Source: Owenia fusiformis (lineage: Eukaryota; Annelida; Polychaeta; Sabellida; Oweniidae). Taken from it: a stretch of 64,000 nucleotides of DNA. The notes below the pieces were generated by a model. That model did not search any database. It was not told the DNA's origin and worked only from the letters and a program-made list of their open reading frames with translations. A program made the translations under genes and the position numbers. Every line of letters starts with the position of its first letter. Position 1 is the first letter of the stretch. The DNA lies in assembly GCA_903813345.2 (NCBI GenBank), contig CAIIXF020000002.1, forward strand, positions 33,932,109 through 33,996,108, in the 5' to 3' direction. Below, piece after piece: positions 47,401 to 58,400 of the stretch.

Positions 47401-49653
47401 GGGACTTTTCAACTTTTCCATGTTGAATTTATGATTATCCCAACGAACAAAGTTCGTTAGGGATATAGTGAAGCCCTCCGTCCGTCTGTCCGTCAGTCAG
47501 TCAGTCAGTCCGTCCGTCTGTCCGGAAGATAACTCAAATACTAGTTGACAGATTTTCTTCATATTTAGTCGAAAGATGTATATTGGTGAATAGTTTTACG
47601 CAAAAAAAATTTTTTCAAGATGGCCGCCGCTTTAAAAATGACGGGACTTTTTCGCAAAAATCATAAATTTTTCATTCTAAACCAAAGTAATTAATATTAT
47701 TGTTTGAAATTTTGGTAGTGTTCAGGGTTTGTAGCTGTTCACTCCAGAGAGAATAATTTCTACAAAAGTCAGTAGAGTATGTGGGGAGAGGAAGGGTGTT
47801 AACTAGATACAGGTGTTCACTTGAGAGATCTATTTCACATATATTCTGTGTTTTTCATCCTGACCCCCAGGGGCCATGTATGGGGGGACAGGAAAACAGA
47901 AATTTTTGCTAATTTTTAGATCTTTCTGAAGTATAGCTTTATTATACTCAAATGAAAAGCAATTAAGAGTAGATTGCAAATATTGTATCTTTTTTCTGAT
48001 TCGAGCCTCGTAAAATTCAAAATGGCCGTCTAATGTACGATTTCGCAATAATTTTTCGATCTCTTAAAAGTATGGCTATATTATACTCAAATTGAAGGAA
48101 TTTTGGAGTAGATCACAATTATGGTATTATTTTTCAGATTTGTACCTCAGAAAATTCAAAATGGCTGCTTTGCAGGAATTCGCAATTCTAAAATCTAATT
48201 TTTTCATTTTCAACCAAAGTAATGAGTATAATTGATTGGAATTCGGTAATTGATATTTTGTTCGTTGGGATTTGCTACTCCGCGGAGTTGCCGTTATCTA
48301 GTTTCCATTAATATTGCCTGCTGTTTTCATATACTTAGTCTGCTGTGAAAAATTCTAGTGGAAACCCTGGATGTATATGCAGGAAACAATCCTTTGCTAG
48401 CAATTTTTGGCCTGTATGTCAAAACTTTTTATTTCAAATAGGTGAGAAAATGGTTGCTGAGGCTGAAGAAGACCTTGCCAAGTACAAGGAATATGACCTC
48501 ATTGAAATGAAGCAAGATATACTTGATCATGTTCAAGGTAGGATATATCATGTGATGACCTAACAACATGCTCCATTGTTGGTCGAATTTTTTTGTTGTT
48601 GCAGTTGTCATTTTCAAATTAAGATTACATAATACTCTATTAGATCTCAAACATTCTAATGTCTATCATTTGTGCCTTTGAAACTCCTAAATGGAATATC
48701 TGCCAATTTAATAAAGGTTAGAATAGATTTTAAATATTACATTGAGCCATTTACAGATTCATGTATGCAGTGTTCATTGGGATTTGCTACTCCGTGGAGT
48801 TGCTGATTTGTAGTTTTATATCATTTTTCACCTTTTCCAGATTCTACAAATAGGAATGGTGTTTCTCCCGAGGTAGAATATTTTCAGCTGAGAAAACAAG
48901 AAGATGTTTTCAATGCTTTAAACAATGGACAACCAAGAATAGTTACCGGTAAGCTATCTTATGAATATGTTATTTATTTATATTTATATGATTTGCTTTC
49001 CTAGTTATTACAAAGTGAAACATTTGTTCCCTCTGAACAATCACAATAGTATCATTCTAGTATAATGTGATTATGTTTTTTGGAAATAGGTACAGTGGAT
49101 TTGCATCTAAGCCTTGAAAGTGGGGTGGGGGCTTATTAGGGGATGAGCATTAATACTGCAATAATGGTTAGTTTTAGACATTACAATGTATGATATCCCA
49201 TCAATACAAGATTAACATATTCAGGAACTTGGTTGTTTGAATTTTTCAGAGACAAGTAAAGAACGCCACAAGCTGAGAAGGGCCAACCAAAAGACAAAGA
49301 AAGCAATTGAGAATGCAGTGGAAATATACAACATTGCTGCACAAGATATAGAAAATGAAGTACAAATTAATTCAACCGAAATGGGAGGTATTCTGAAAGC
49401 TGATTTCCCATGGAGGTCGGACATTACTCTGGGGAAGAAAAGAGACCTTGTTAATAAGAAAGAATCATTTGAAAGACTTAAAGAGGAAGAGGTCCTCCTT
49501 AAAAAAGAAATGAAACAATTTCTATTATATTACAAGTCTAAAGATACAAATGGAAATGTAGGAATGGAAATGGATGTAAACAATATCAACGATGCTACAT
49601 ATATGAAAGGATTGGTGGGTTTACCTTTCTTTAATGATGAGGCCTATGCTTGA
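44484..49653 (+). CDS. KDZ-type transposase gene, multi-exon, probably partly decayed
   Basis: Recognisable exons: 44484-44835, 45722-45932, 46593-46684, 48442-48537, 48841-48948, 49250-49653 (TGA); upstream exons are likely. Exon 2 contains CGQSHWKAA, then LDQTGVFGSTCRH, LLNMFQGEIFAY. This is the conserved core of Kyakuja-Dileera-Zisupton transposases (DETGxFGxxCRHxxPLxxxNMxxGERFAY), DDE-type enzymes that cut and paste DNA. Exons 4-6 are helical and charged, ending with ILKADFPWRSD and a KKxxFERLKEEEVLLKKEM coiled-coil-like helix, as in family C-termini. Exons 1-2 and 4-5-6 join in frame. Two further candidate exons do not fit: 45264-45362 breaks the frame between exons 1 and 2, and 46334-46430 is out of phase with exon 2. 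The piece linking exon 3 (phase 0 out) to exon 4 (phase 1 in) was not found, and repeats sit there. Either real exons are missed or the gene is dying. Eight or more mobile elements lie within or beside its introns. Confidence 0.6.
46229..46305. repeat. hairpin repeat, 77 bases
   Basis: GATGATCAGGAGCTGG at 46230 pairs with the inverted copy AAGCTCCTGATCATCCAG ending at 46305. It is a short isolated palindromic element in a KDZ-gene intron. Confidence 0.65.
46690..47008. mobile_element. miniature element with one CAGGGTGATCC end
   Basis: TGATCCAGATGTAACTTCAAAG on the left is inverted at about 46982-47002 (CTTTGAAGTTACATCAGGATCA), followed by CCCTG and TA. A GTTACCATGGTAACC palindrome sits in the middle. 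The left end is eroded. It abuts the donor of the exon at 46593-46684. Confidence 0.6.
47055..47235. mobile_element. pogo/Tigger-like miniature element
   Basis: Begins TA-CAGTAAAACCTGTGTATA and ends GATGGGTTTTACTTTA, an inverted CAGTAAAACC terminus like those of pogo-type elements. It is about 180 bases. The interior 47098-47206 is nearly identical to 47722-47830. Confidence 0.55.
47438..48292. mobile_element. second copy of the CCCAACGAAC element, in a KDZ-gene intron
   Basis: Starts TCCCAACGAACAAAGTTCG with a GTCC/CAGT microsatellite at 47478-47524. It contains several AAAATTCAAAATGGC blocks and ends GTTCGTTGGGATTTGCTACT followed by CCGCGGAGTTGCCG. It is shorter than the 34.7 kb copy and carries a 110-base segment also present in the pogo-like element at 47.1 kb. 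A further end fragment lies at about 48776-48810. Confidence 0.6.
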
Positions 49654-49780
49654 TGAAACAATTGTTGACAACACCTCGGAGAGTGATGATGATTCTGAAT
49701 TGTCAGACTTGTCAGACATAGAATCAGACCAAGAGGAAAGAATGGGACAAGAAAACAATACACAATTTAATATTGTCTGA
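49646..49780 (+). pseudogene. frameshifted acidic tail of the KDZ gene
   Basis: In the +1 frame, directly overlapping the TGA of the last KDZ exon, 44 codons run to a TGA at 49778-49780. They encode a Ser/Asp/Glu-rich stretch (SESDDDSELSDLSDIESDQE). Such an acidic tail following FFNDEAY is plausible as the original C-terminus, so a one-base indel near 49640-49651 may have cut it off. It could also be chance, but the composition is strongly biased. Confidence 0.45.
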
Positions 49781-49968
49781 ACTTTGTTCTATAAAAAGTG
49801 ATACATCATTAAATGATGAGTCAGTGAAAGGATCATAATATTAATGTAAATTAAAAAGTATCGAAACTTTAATGTCTAAAACTAACTCAAACAATCCAGG
49901 TCAAATCTAAGTTTTTGAAGTTTCTCTAAGTTTTCTATAGCCTATACTTCATTATTTCTTGTTGCGTA

Positions 49969-50335
49969 CTGTAGATTGGGTTCATTTGGCGCTACTTCAT
50001 TTGGCGATTTTGCCACTTTTTTGGCTATTTAATTTGGCGGACACTGGGGCTTGAACATGCTCTGACACCACAACTCCCATATACACTGGAACAAAATATA
50101 AATTGTTACACCCATTCCTACAATTCAACTACTATATTTTAAGCAGTTCCCCTGAGCCAATTTAGAAGTGGCATTTTCTTATTATCACTTTTATCCTTTT
50201 TAGATTTGTTAAAACTGACTTTAACACACCAAATCAAATTCCCAGAGATCCTTTCTAAATTTTGGCGAAGATGTAAATTGGTGTTTTTGGTCTATTCTGC
50301 CAAATCAAAGCGGGCCCAAATTAACCCAAGCATTC
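49969..50335. mobile_element. second copy of the ATTTGGCG miniature element
   Basis: Starts CTGTAGATTGGGTTCATTTG, shares GGCGCTACTTCATTTGGCGA and the AAATTTTGGCGAAGATGTAA block with the copy at 43889, and ends in AAAGCGGGCCCAAATTAACC. It lies about 190 bases after the KDZ acidic tail. Confidence 0.6.
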
Positions 50336-50500
50336 ATTACAAATTGAGAGGTCAAAAATTGAAAAGGCCAAATCTTGAAATTTTCCAATATCATTCTCCA
50401 ATATCAACTTCATTTGTATCAATGTAATGGATTTTGTTGAAATTCCATTCACATCCACAGTATTCTATTTATAAAATCTATGTTACTTTCAACCTGTTAA

Positions 50501-50635
50501 TAGGGAGTTTAAGCTTGCATTGTTTTTTTCACAACCTAGAGGTGTATTGAAGTTATTTAAATGATGCATTTGTATGGGTGATGGTCATACATTGAGGTTT
50601 GCATTTGGATTTTATATGCAAGCTTAAACTCCCTA
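50501..50635. mobile_element. 135-base miniature element
   Basis: A perfect 19-base inverted terminus, TAGGGAGTTTAAGCTTGCA, is present at both ends. The interior is loosely palindromic (GATGCATTTG / CATACATTGAGG). No coding. Confidence 0.75.
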
Positions 50636-51013
50636 CTATGTATTTTCAGTGAAGAATAAAACAGTAATAAGTTGAACACCTTCAGTACATCTAAAAAGTG
50701 TCCCTCATTGGAGGTTGTACTTATGAAGGTTCATTTAACATTAACTCAATTGGTCTTGGTCAAGTGTTCCACTAATATAGATGTTCTACTTTTTATTATA
50801 GGTGTCCTACTTTACAGATTCCACTGCTACTGTATCATAGAGCATATGAATGACATGCACTAATATAACTGCATGTAAAAAATTTGCATGTAAACATTTT
50901 GTTCAATGACACTTTGTTCAATGACACTTTGAATACCTGCTTGAGTTATTTCAAGAGTTCTGGTAATCCAAATTTAGGGTCAAGAAATGATAGCTCTCCC
51001 TGTCAGTTATATA

Positions 51014-51358
51014 CAGGGTGAGCCAAAAAAGTAACCATATCAAATCTTAATTACTCAGTCATCCTGCATGGGTTTAGTGTTGTAATCTCTTGTTTCAATG
51101 TTGTAAGTGTAAAAAATAGGCCTACAGATAAAAATCTGGTAGGATTTATGTCCAGTCAGTGAGGCACATTTTGGCATTTTGAGTATGTTTTGTAAATGGC
51201 CATGAAATTGTGGCTATCAGGGATAAATCAATGACACTTAGTAGAATGAAAGTACATTGAACAAGGTTTAATTGTGCCAAATATGATTTTAAACCCATGC
51301 TGAATGACTGAGTTAATAAACATACATTTGGATGGGTTACCTTTTTTGGCTCACCCTG
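51014..51358. mobile_element. Tc1/mariner-type miniature element (CAGGGTGAGCCAAAAAAG ends)
   Basis: About 345 bases, with inverted ends CAGGGTGAGCCAAAAAAG(T)AACC and flanking TA on both sides. The adjacent AACTCAGTCAT / ATGACTGAGTT also pair. No coding. Confidence 0.8.
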
Positions 51359-52105
51359 TACCTATAAGGCAACAAATTATTTCACTTGTCTTTTTGGAGT
51401 TCATATATTTGGAGAATATATAATTGTTTAAATTATGGTAAACTATGTTCATAATATCCACTTTGAGTAGCCAGCCTGGCAGATTTCTTTTAGGGAATCA
51501 ATTGAAAATGTGCTGGCATTTCCCGAATAATGTTTCGTATATACTTGATGGGTCATCTTATATCTTATGAATGATGATGAAGTTCCAAAGGTTTTGGGCT
51601 CTGCATGTACAAGTATATTATTGGAATAAATGGTTTCGAATTAATTGAACTTTGTAGTTCTGTTTATCTATAATTTAATCTTTATTTCATATTTATCAGC
51701 ATGTAATGAAGAAAATGTTATAAGGATACCCAAGAAATTCTTCTAGTTTATTGAATGTGGCGTATGCACTTTGAAAGAAGGAAAATCCATGAAAGCATAA
51801 TAAACCAGATCCCATGAATTACTATGCATTACTATGAGGCTCATTGAGGAGTATTGTGCACAGGGAAGGCTTGGAGAGAAGTATTGTTTAGTTGAGGCTC
51901 AGTGAGGACTATTGTGAACATGTATGGCTTGGAGAGAAAGAGAGAAGTATTGTGTCTAGTTGAGGCTTGATGAAGATTGTGTACAGTGCTCACCATAAAT
52001 AAATGACACCAGGATTTGCTGAAGTGAGGATTTCCCATGTTAAAAGGAAGAGAATTTTCAAGAGACTATATCATCAGTAGATGAAAGTTTACAAAATGTA
52101 AAATA

Positions 52106-52606
52106 CAGTAGAACCTCTATATCTGAACACCTGGCTAATCCGAACACCTCCCAATCTGAACACTTTTTTCGGTTCAATTTTTTCCTCCCATTGACGCCCA
52201 TGTTAAAAAAACTTATAATGTGAACACCTCCCAATTTGAGCAGTGAACAGTCATATTTGAAAAATTCACTTGTCTAATCTGAACACTTTTCATAAAATTT
52301 CTGATGTTTCATACAAAATTGCTCAAATATTGTCATGATATCAAAACTTTGGAAAAAATCTAGAATGGTGTCAATTATAATGGGGCTTTCAAGCATGACT
52401 AGATACATTTGAATCGAATTTTCAAATTTCAGGAATGCCATTGAAAGCTATGTGGTCAGAAGAACTATAAATATATATCGAGAATGTGTTCACATTTCCT
52501 CAGAATCCGGAATATTGCGAATGCAAAAACCTTGAAATGTGAACACCTCCTAATATGAACGCTTTTAGCCGGTCCCAATGGCGTTCGGATTAAACAGGTT
52601 TTACTG
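52106..52606. mobile_element. pogo/Tigger-like miniature element, about 500 bases
   Basis: Begins CAGTAGAACCTCTATATCTG next to TA and ends AACAGGTTTTACTG next to TA, the terminal style of pogo-type elements. Multiple CCGAACACCTCCC and TCTGAACAC motifs repeat near both ends. Confidence 0.7.
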
Positions 52607-53421
52607 TATAAAAAAACTTAAGGGATGTGTATCTCGACATTATTGGAAAGTATGAAGTCTCAAATCACCATGGTCTTGAAAAGATGCTTCCTGGGAATCA
52701 AACACCACAGCATCATATCATATATGAACACTACCATATAAATATACATATCAGACATTCTATACTTCAGGGGTGTGCACGCCACCATACCTAAATTGGG
52801 GACATTATCGATAAATACAGATGGGGTAAAAGTCTTGGAGGACCTACATGAGCGTTTCAGATGATTAATAAATGCGCGAAATTTGAGACGCTCAGAAAAG
52901 CATGATATACATTTTCCCTGGAAATTAATATAATAAAAGAACTAGGATCAGCACTTTTAGAGTGTGTTCTCACCATAGGGCTGAGTATCGATTTACCTTT
53001 AGACTGTCTAAAATTCAATGATTTCGTATACATGATCAGCAAATATGAAGTTTTTTTTATAAATTTCGTCATGCTTAGCTGAACAAAAGACAAATGTGTA
53101 ATCCAACAGTTGAAAGTTTCCTAATAATTTCCGTTTTTGTGTTTTTCCATTCATCCTGCCCATTGGTTTGTCTCTCACTTTACTCAGGGAATATACGAAA
53201 CGGTTGCATATCTTTCCAGATACAAGCATTGTATATTTAAAATGGATTTATTGTGGCGATGCTTTTTAAATATATCTTAAATGGATTTCTTGTCCATTGT
53301 CGGAGAGTTATTTGGCCTTGTAGTTAACGGTAACATGTATTACAGTTGTGTTACATGAAAGAGCTGCAACAACAGCATGAATGAACACTAACGTTTGTCA
53401 CTTCTATGACTGGAATATAAA

Positions 53422-53567
53422 GGTTCTTATATGAGTACCAGTGCAAGATCATCCATTCTTGATGAGCTTTGATGATTCTTCTTTATCGAGTCGCAGACGA
53501 GATAAAGAAACATTATCAAAGCGCCTCAAGAATGGACGATTTTGCAAAGGTACGAGTACAAGAAAGT
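53422..53567. repeat. long imperfect hairpin, 146 bases
   Basis: The left arm (CTTATATGAGTACCAGTGCA, then CCATTCTTGATGAGCTTTGA) pairs over about 65 bases with the right arm (TCAAAGCGCCTCAAGAATGG, then GCAAAGGTACGAGTACAAG) around a CGAGTCGCAGACGAG loop. No protein. Confidence 0.7.
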
Positions 53568-53677
53568 TTTTTTCATCTTACACGTGTGACTTCTTAGGAT
53601 GAAAAATGGCAATATCTTGCATGGGGTAAAGCTGTATCTTGGCTAGTCAGGAGAAAACGTAATCTAATATACCGTTA

Positions 53678-54119
53678 CAGGGTGGTCAAAAAACGGAAAC
53701 CATGCGTCTTCCTCATATCTTTGTCATTATAGAAAATTACTACCTGATATTTTACACCTTTGTACAACATTCCATTTCCAACTAGCCTAGCATATTACAT
53801 GACTATCAGCCTAATAGTTACAATATAACAGAACTTTGAACATGCTGCATGCTGCATGCAAACCTGCACACGTGGTCAATGACCCGACTTTATTCCTTAG
53901 AGCCTATGGCCTGAATGACACAGATAATCTCCCTTTTAAGGTCTGCAATTGTTCCGATGAGGCCATTCTTGTACACTTTGTCTTCGGTATATCCCTACAG
54001 GTAAAAGGAAAGTAACCCGAGATAAGGACATTTTGAATTACTTGAGCATGTTTGCCTACAGCGCAATGGTGAGATATGATGAAAATAGTGGCAGGGCTTC
54101 CAATTTTTTTACCACCCTG
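53678..54119. mobile_element. Tc1/mariner-type miniature element (CAGGGTGGT ends)
   Basis: Begins CAGGGTGGTCAAAAAACGG and ends AATTTTTTTACCACCCTG, with TA on both sides. About 440 bases, no coding. Confidence 0.75.
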
Positions 54120-54599
54120 TACCTGCAATACGCTATACATCAGAACCTTCTTTTAGCGTGGTACATAGCCTACCATACTTGACTTCAAGGTGTATTCGGT
54201 TGAAAACGAGACTGTAAGTGGATATTGCAGATGACCGGGAATAACCATAGATCATGTGGTCGGTTTCAATGAGAAACATTTCACTCATGTCACAAATATT
54301 GTAAGATTATTCAATACATAAATTATGATGCAAATCGTCAAATTTTTAAAGGCCTAGCTATTCATTTCGGCCATTTTTCATTTCTTATGTCAAAGTTTTA
54401 AAAAAGGTTAAATGAAGATGTATGGGGTTGATGAAACTTCAAAGCAATACTGATGCAAGTTGTTTTTCATATAAGCGTTTGTAAGTTTTTATGTCTACAA
54501 TTAGACAATAGTCCTCAATCCTAAAGATGGGCATATGCGATTTTGATCCACAATTATGAATTGCAACATTTTGGAGATATTAGTATAAATATCTGTATG

Positions 54600-55448
54600 A
54601 TGAATATCAAACTCCTAATAATAATAATAAAGAACCAATTGCAAATATGTATATCTCATATCTAGTTTATTTTTGACATTTAGTTTTACAACAAATGGGA
54701 AATACAAAATGCTATACTTGTATTTGTATACAGAGCCTATTTCAAGACTAATACATTGTACAATAAACATATGCATCATTATAATTTACATACAAAAAGT
54801 CATCATCTGGCAATTGTCAAAATGACAAAATGTCAGCACTTGGTTTCAATTTAAAAAAAAATGGATCCAAAAACTTCAACCAAGGTGAAATATCTAATCT
54901 AAGTAAAAAACTTCTGAGAAAAAATTTGGTGAATTTGAATCAAGGACTTATTTGAGCTTGAGGTCATTGAATATCAAATCTCCCATCTAAGGTCAGATCT
55001 GAACTTCTTAGAACACCTTAATAATTTTGAAGAACAATACAACTTGAACAATAATTAACAAGGCATTTTCATACAAAAAGTCATCATCTGGTAATTGCTA
55101 CGAAGTTGTAACAAGGCATTAACATGACAAAATGTCAGTACCTGGTTTCAATTTAAAAAATCATTTTCAGAAAAAAGTCTGGTAATTGTTAGAAAGTTGT
55201 AAAAATGCTATTCTTACATTTGTAGGCTGATTTCACCATCAATATATTATACAATATTTACAATACTAATAAACTTACAGTAATATACAAGGCATTTACA
55301 AGCAAAAAGTCACTGGCTGAAGTTCTTAAGTTGTTCAAATGCTATTCTTGTATTTCCATGCTTATTTCACCACCATTGTATTTTGCAATGAACTTATATT
55401 ATACAAGGCATTTATATGCAAAAAGTTAGAATCTGGCAGTTATTGTAG
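54600..55448 (-). repeat. diverged repeats downstream of the zinc-finger gene (3' untranslated region or flank)
   Basis: Blocks such as AAGGCATTTACA, CAAAAAGTCATCATCTGG, AAAATGTCAGCACTTGG and AATGCTATTCTTGTATTTG recur about four times between 54690 and 55440 with irregular spacing. A related block is at about 61335. The stretch directly follows the minus-strand stop at 55449, so part may be the 3' untranslated region. No coding signal is seen in 50636-55448 apart from the repeats listed. Confidence 0.45.
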
Positions 55449-58400
55449 TCAGTCTATTATAACCAAATTATTTTGCTTTAGGCAATAATTTGCGTGTTTG
55501 AGGGTCATTGATGTCTCGTCACCATTATCCAAGGATACTGTTATGCACTTCTTTTTCCGTGTGGTTATTGTGCCTGGAAATAGAAACATAATACGAATAA
55601 AGCCACTGCTACTATATCATATCTCATCATACATATTTCTACTTGCAAGTTGCAAGTGTTGCTTACTTAAAGCAAAATACGGCTTTACGACATTTAAAGA
55701 GTTTTAACAAGAAAATGGCAAACAAGGCATTAACATGTGAATGGTTTCAAAAGTGATACAGATATTGAAAAAACATTTGGGCAAGTTAAAAATACCTTTT
55801 TGACCTCCAATATGTTGCTGACAATGTTTGTGATCAAGTTTGATAACCTCAACTTTTGACCTTGATGATTTTACTTTTTCAGACCTCAGTAGGTACTTTG
55901 TGTTTAGGAAGATTTAATTTGGATCCAAAAATCAATTTGAAAAAACTTTTTTTGACATTTTGATTGTGACTGAAGGACAACCAAAGGTTGAAACTCAAAT
56001 CTCTTAAATATAAAGTCAGAACAAGGCTAGTGATATAAAATTTGTGGCCAATACTCATTTCGAACATCGATGGAAGAATGAAATCATGCTGTATATCCTG
56101 TCAGACTTTTTGAAATATAAAGGATAGAAATATTATCAATCTTGAGTCTCTTGACAACCTTTTCCACTTACCTTCATACCACTGTGTGTCTGAACTCCCA
56201 TAAATGGTGTATTCCCGTTTAATTCGTGTGTTTGTTCTCAAATTTGAGATCTCATTCTGCTTTTTGTTCTGTCCATCTGTCTCCAACTCATTCACTTTGT
56301 CTATCTCCATGTTGTTCTGTTCTGCTGTACCCCTGTTGTTCTGTATTACTGGCCCAGTATAACTTTGGCCATCTTCTCCCATGTCATTCTGTCCTCCCCT
56401 TCCAATGTTCATTTGTGCATCTGTCTCAATGTCATTCTCTTCGCCTGACCCTATGTTGTTCTCTCGAACTGTACCCATGTCATTCTTCCCATTAGTCCCT
56501 ATGCTGTTTTGTTCATTCGGTCCATTTGTGTCACTCTCTCAATCTGTCCCATTATCATTCAGTCCATCTGTCCTTGTGTCAATCTGTCTGTCTGTCCCCA
56601 TTCTGTTAGGTTCATTTGGTCCACCTGTCCTTGTGTCATTCGATCCATCTGTCCTTGTGTCCCCATGTTGTTTTGTTCATTTGGTCCACCTGTCCTTGTG
56701 TCATTCGATCCATCTGTCCTTGTGTCCCCATGTTGTTTTGTTCATTTGGTCCACCTGTCCTTGTGTCATTCGATCCATCTGTCCTTGTGTCCCCATGTTG
56801 TTTTGTTCATTTGGTCCACCTGTCCTTGTGTCATTCGATCCATCTGTCCTTGTGTCCCCATGTTGTTTTGTTCATTTGGTCCATCTGTCCTTGTGTCATT
56901 CGCTTCATCTATGGGCACCAGTAAACCTGAAAATGATTGAACACTCAAATCAATCTATTAAACTTACATTAAATGACTTGGCAAATCAAGATAAACACCC
57001 TGCCAAAATAAAATAACAAGTTGGAAGGATATGAAGGAAGTGGAAACTGCTCCTTACGAAAATACTTACTTCAAGTTGAAAAACCCCCTGAAAAGTCTCA
57101 GATCAATTTATTTTGGCACAAAGTTTTTGGTTCAGTTCAAAGAATGTTTTACTAATAATTGCCTCATACATACCCAATTTTTCCATGCTGGAAGTAGCTT
57201 CTCTTTAATATCACATGGAGCAGCCTCAATATCATCTTCAATTTTCCGACTGATATCTTCTAAAATAGATAAAATATACCAAATTAGTGATGTCAAAGTT
57301 AAAAAAAAAAAAAAAATACAGTAAACAATATAAGATTCAATGATTTTCTGTGATTCAGGAAGAAAGGGCCATATTCAATAGACTAGATGCGAGTAGAAAT
57401 AATCTTGATTTACTTCATTAAATAGTCAAACTGATGTCAGATTTGGAATCTGCATGTTAAATCACATCCAGAAATGTGGTTTTGAAAAGACTTGATCAAC
57501 TTTGCAAATTTAATTTTCTTTGAAAATATTACTTCTAGGTCGAGGAGATTCACCATAGACCCCATGTTGTAAAATCACAAAAAGTGAAATATCTTTTCTT
57601 GTGTTTCTTGTGTTGGGCAGATAACATTTTCTTTTACTGGGCATATTTTAATTTGTAAAACGATAAGATACATAAGGGTAACATGAAAAATGAACCAATA
57701 AAACTGATGAATATTCAAGTTTACGATTTTACGATTTTTTATTCATTTCCCCTGAATTAGCTACTTGGTGGCGAAACTGGTAATTACCTACTCGCATCTG
57801 AGTAATTGAGTTAATTTATTGTACATTTTGATTTATCTCCACCCATTTACCACGGCCTTTTGATTTGCCCTCAACATAAGATATTTTAACATACAGTTTA
57901 TTAACAATTGCTCCAAGTTACCATCTATAACAAACCTCACCTTTATGGACACACACATGTGCTTTTAGGCCATCTTTGGGCACCTCCTCCTCACATCCAC
58001 GAATGCCACATGTCACAGTGCCATCATCTTGAAGACAAATCACAAACAGTTTAATTCATTTGGTCTGTACATGTAATTATAATGTCTATTGTTGGTAGGT
58101 ATTAGAAAGTGTTAAGTACCGGTAAAATGTGCTTTTTTGTTCAGATTATTTCATAATTTCAAAAACCATTCAATTATATCTCATGAGTATTCTTCCTGAA
58201 ATCATACTTACAAGAATAATCAACATGAATTAGATATGGAATTTTCACCAGAACTAAAGATGGTCAACCAAAGCTATACAACATTTGGAAGTTGGTACCA
58301 TTTAACATTTTGTTCAATCTGTATAAAGTAACTAGCAATGACTGATTAAATAATAGCCATGGGCTGCAGCTTTATCTAAATTAAACTTATTAATATTAAT

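Noticed and set aside
56381-57016. Long plus-strand open stretches in all three frames over the minisatellite (the longest about 211 codons, Cys/Pro/Ser/Val-rich)
   Set aside because: They come from the 65-bp repeat, which lacks stops in every plus frame, and run antisense to well-spliced minus-strand exons. No splice or start support.
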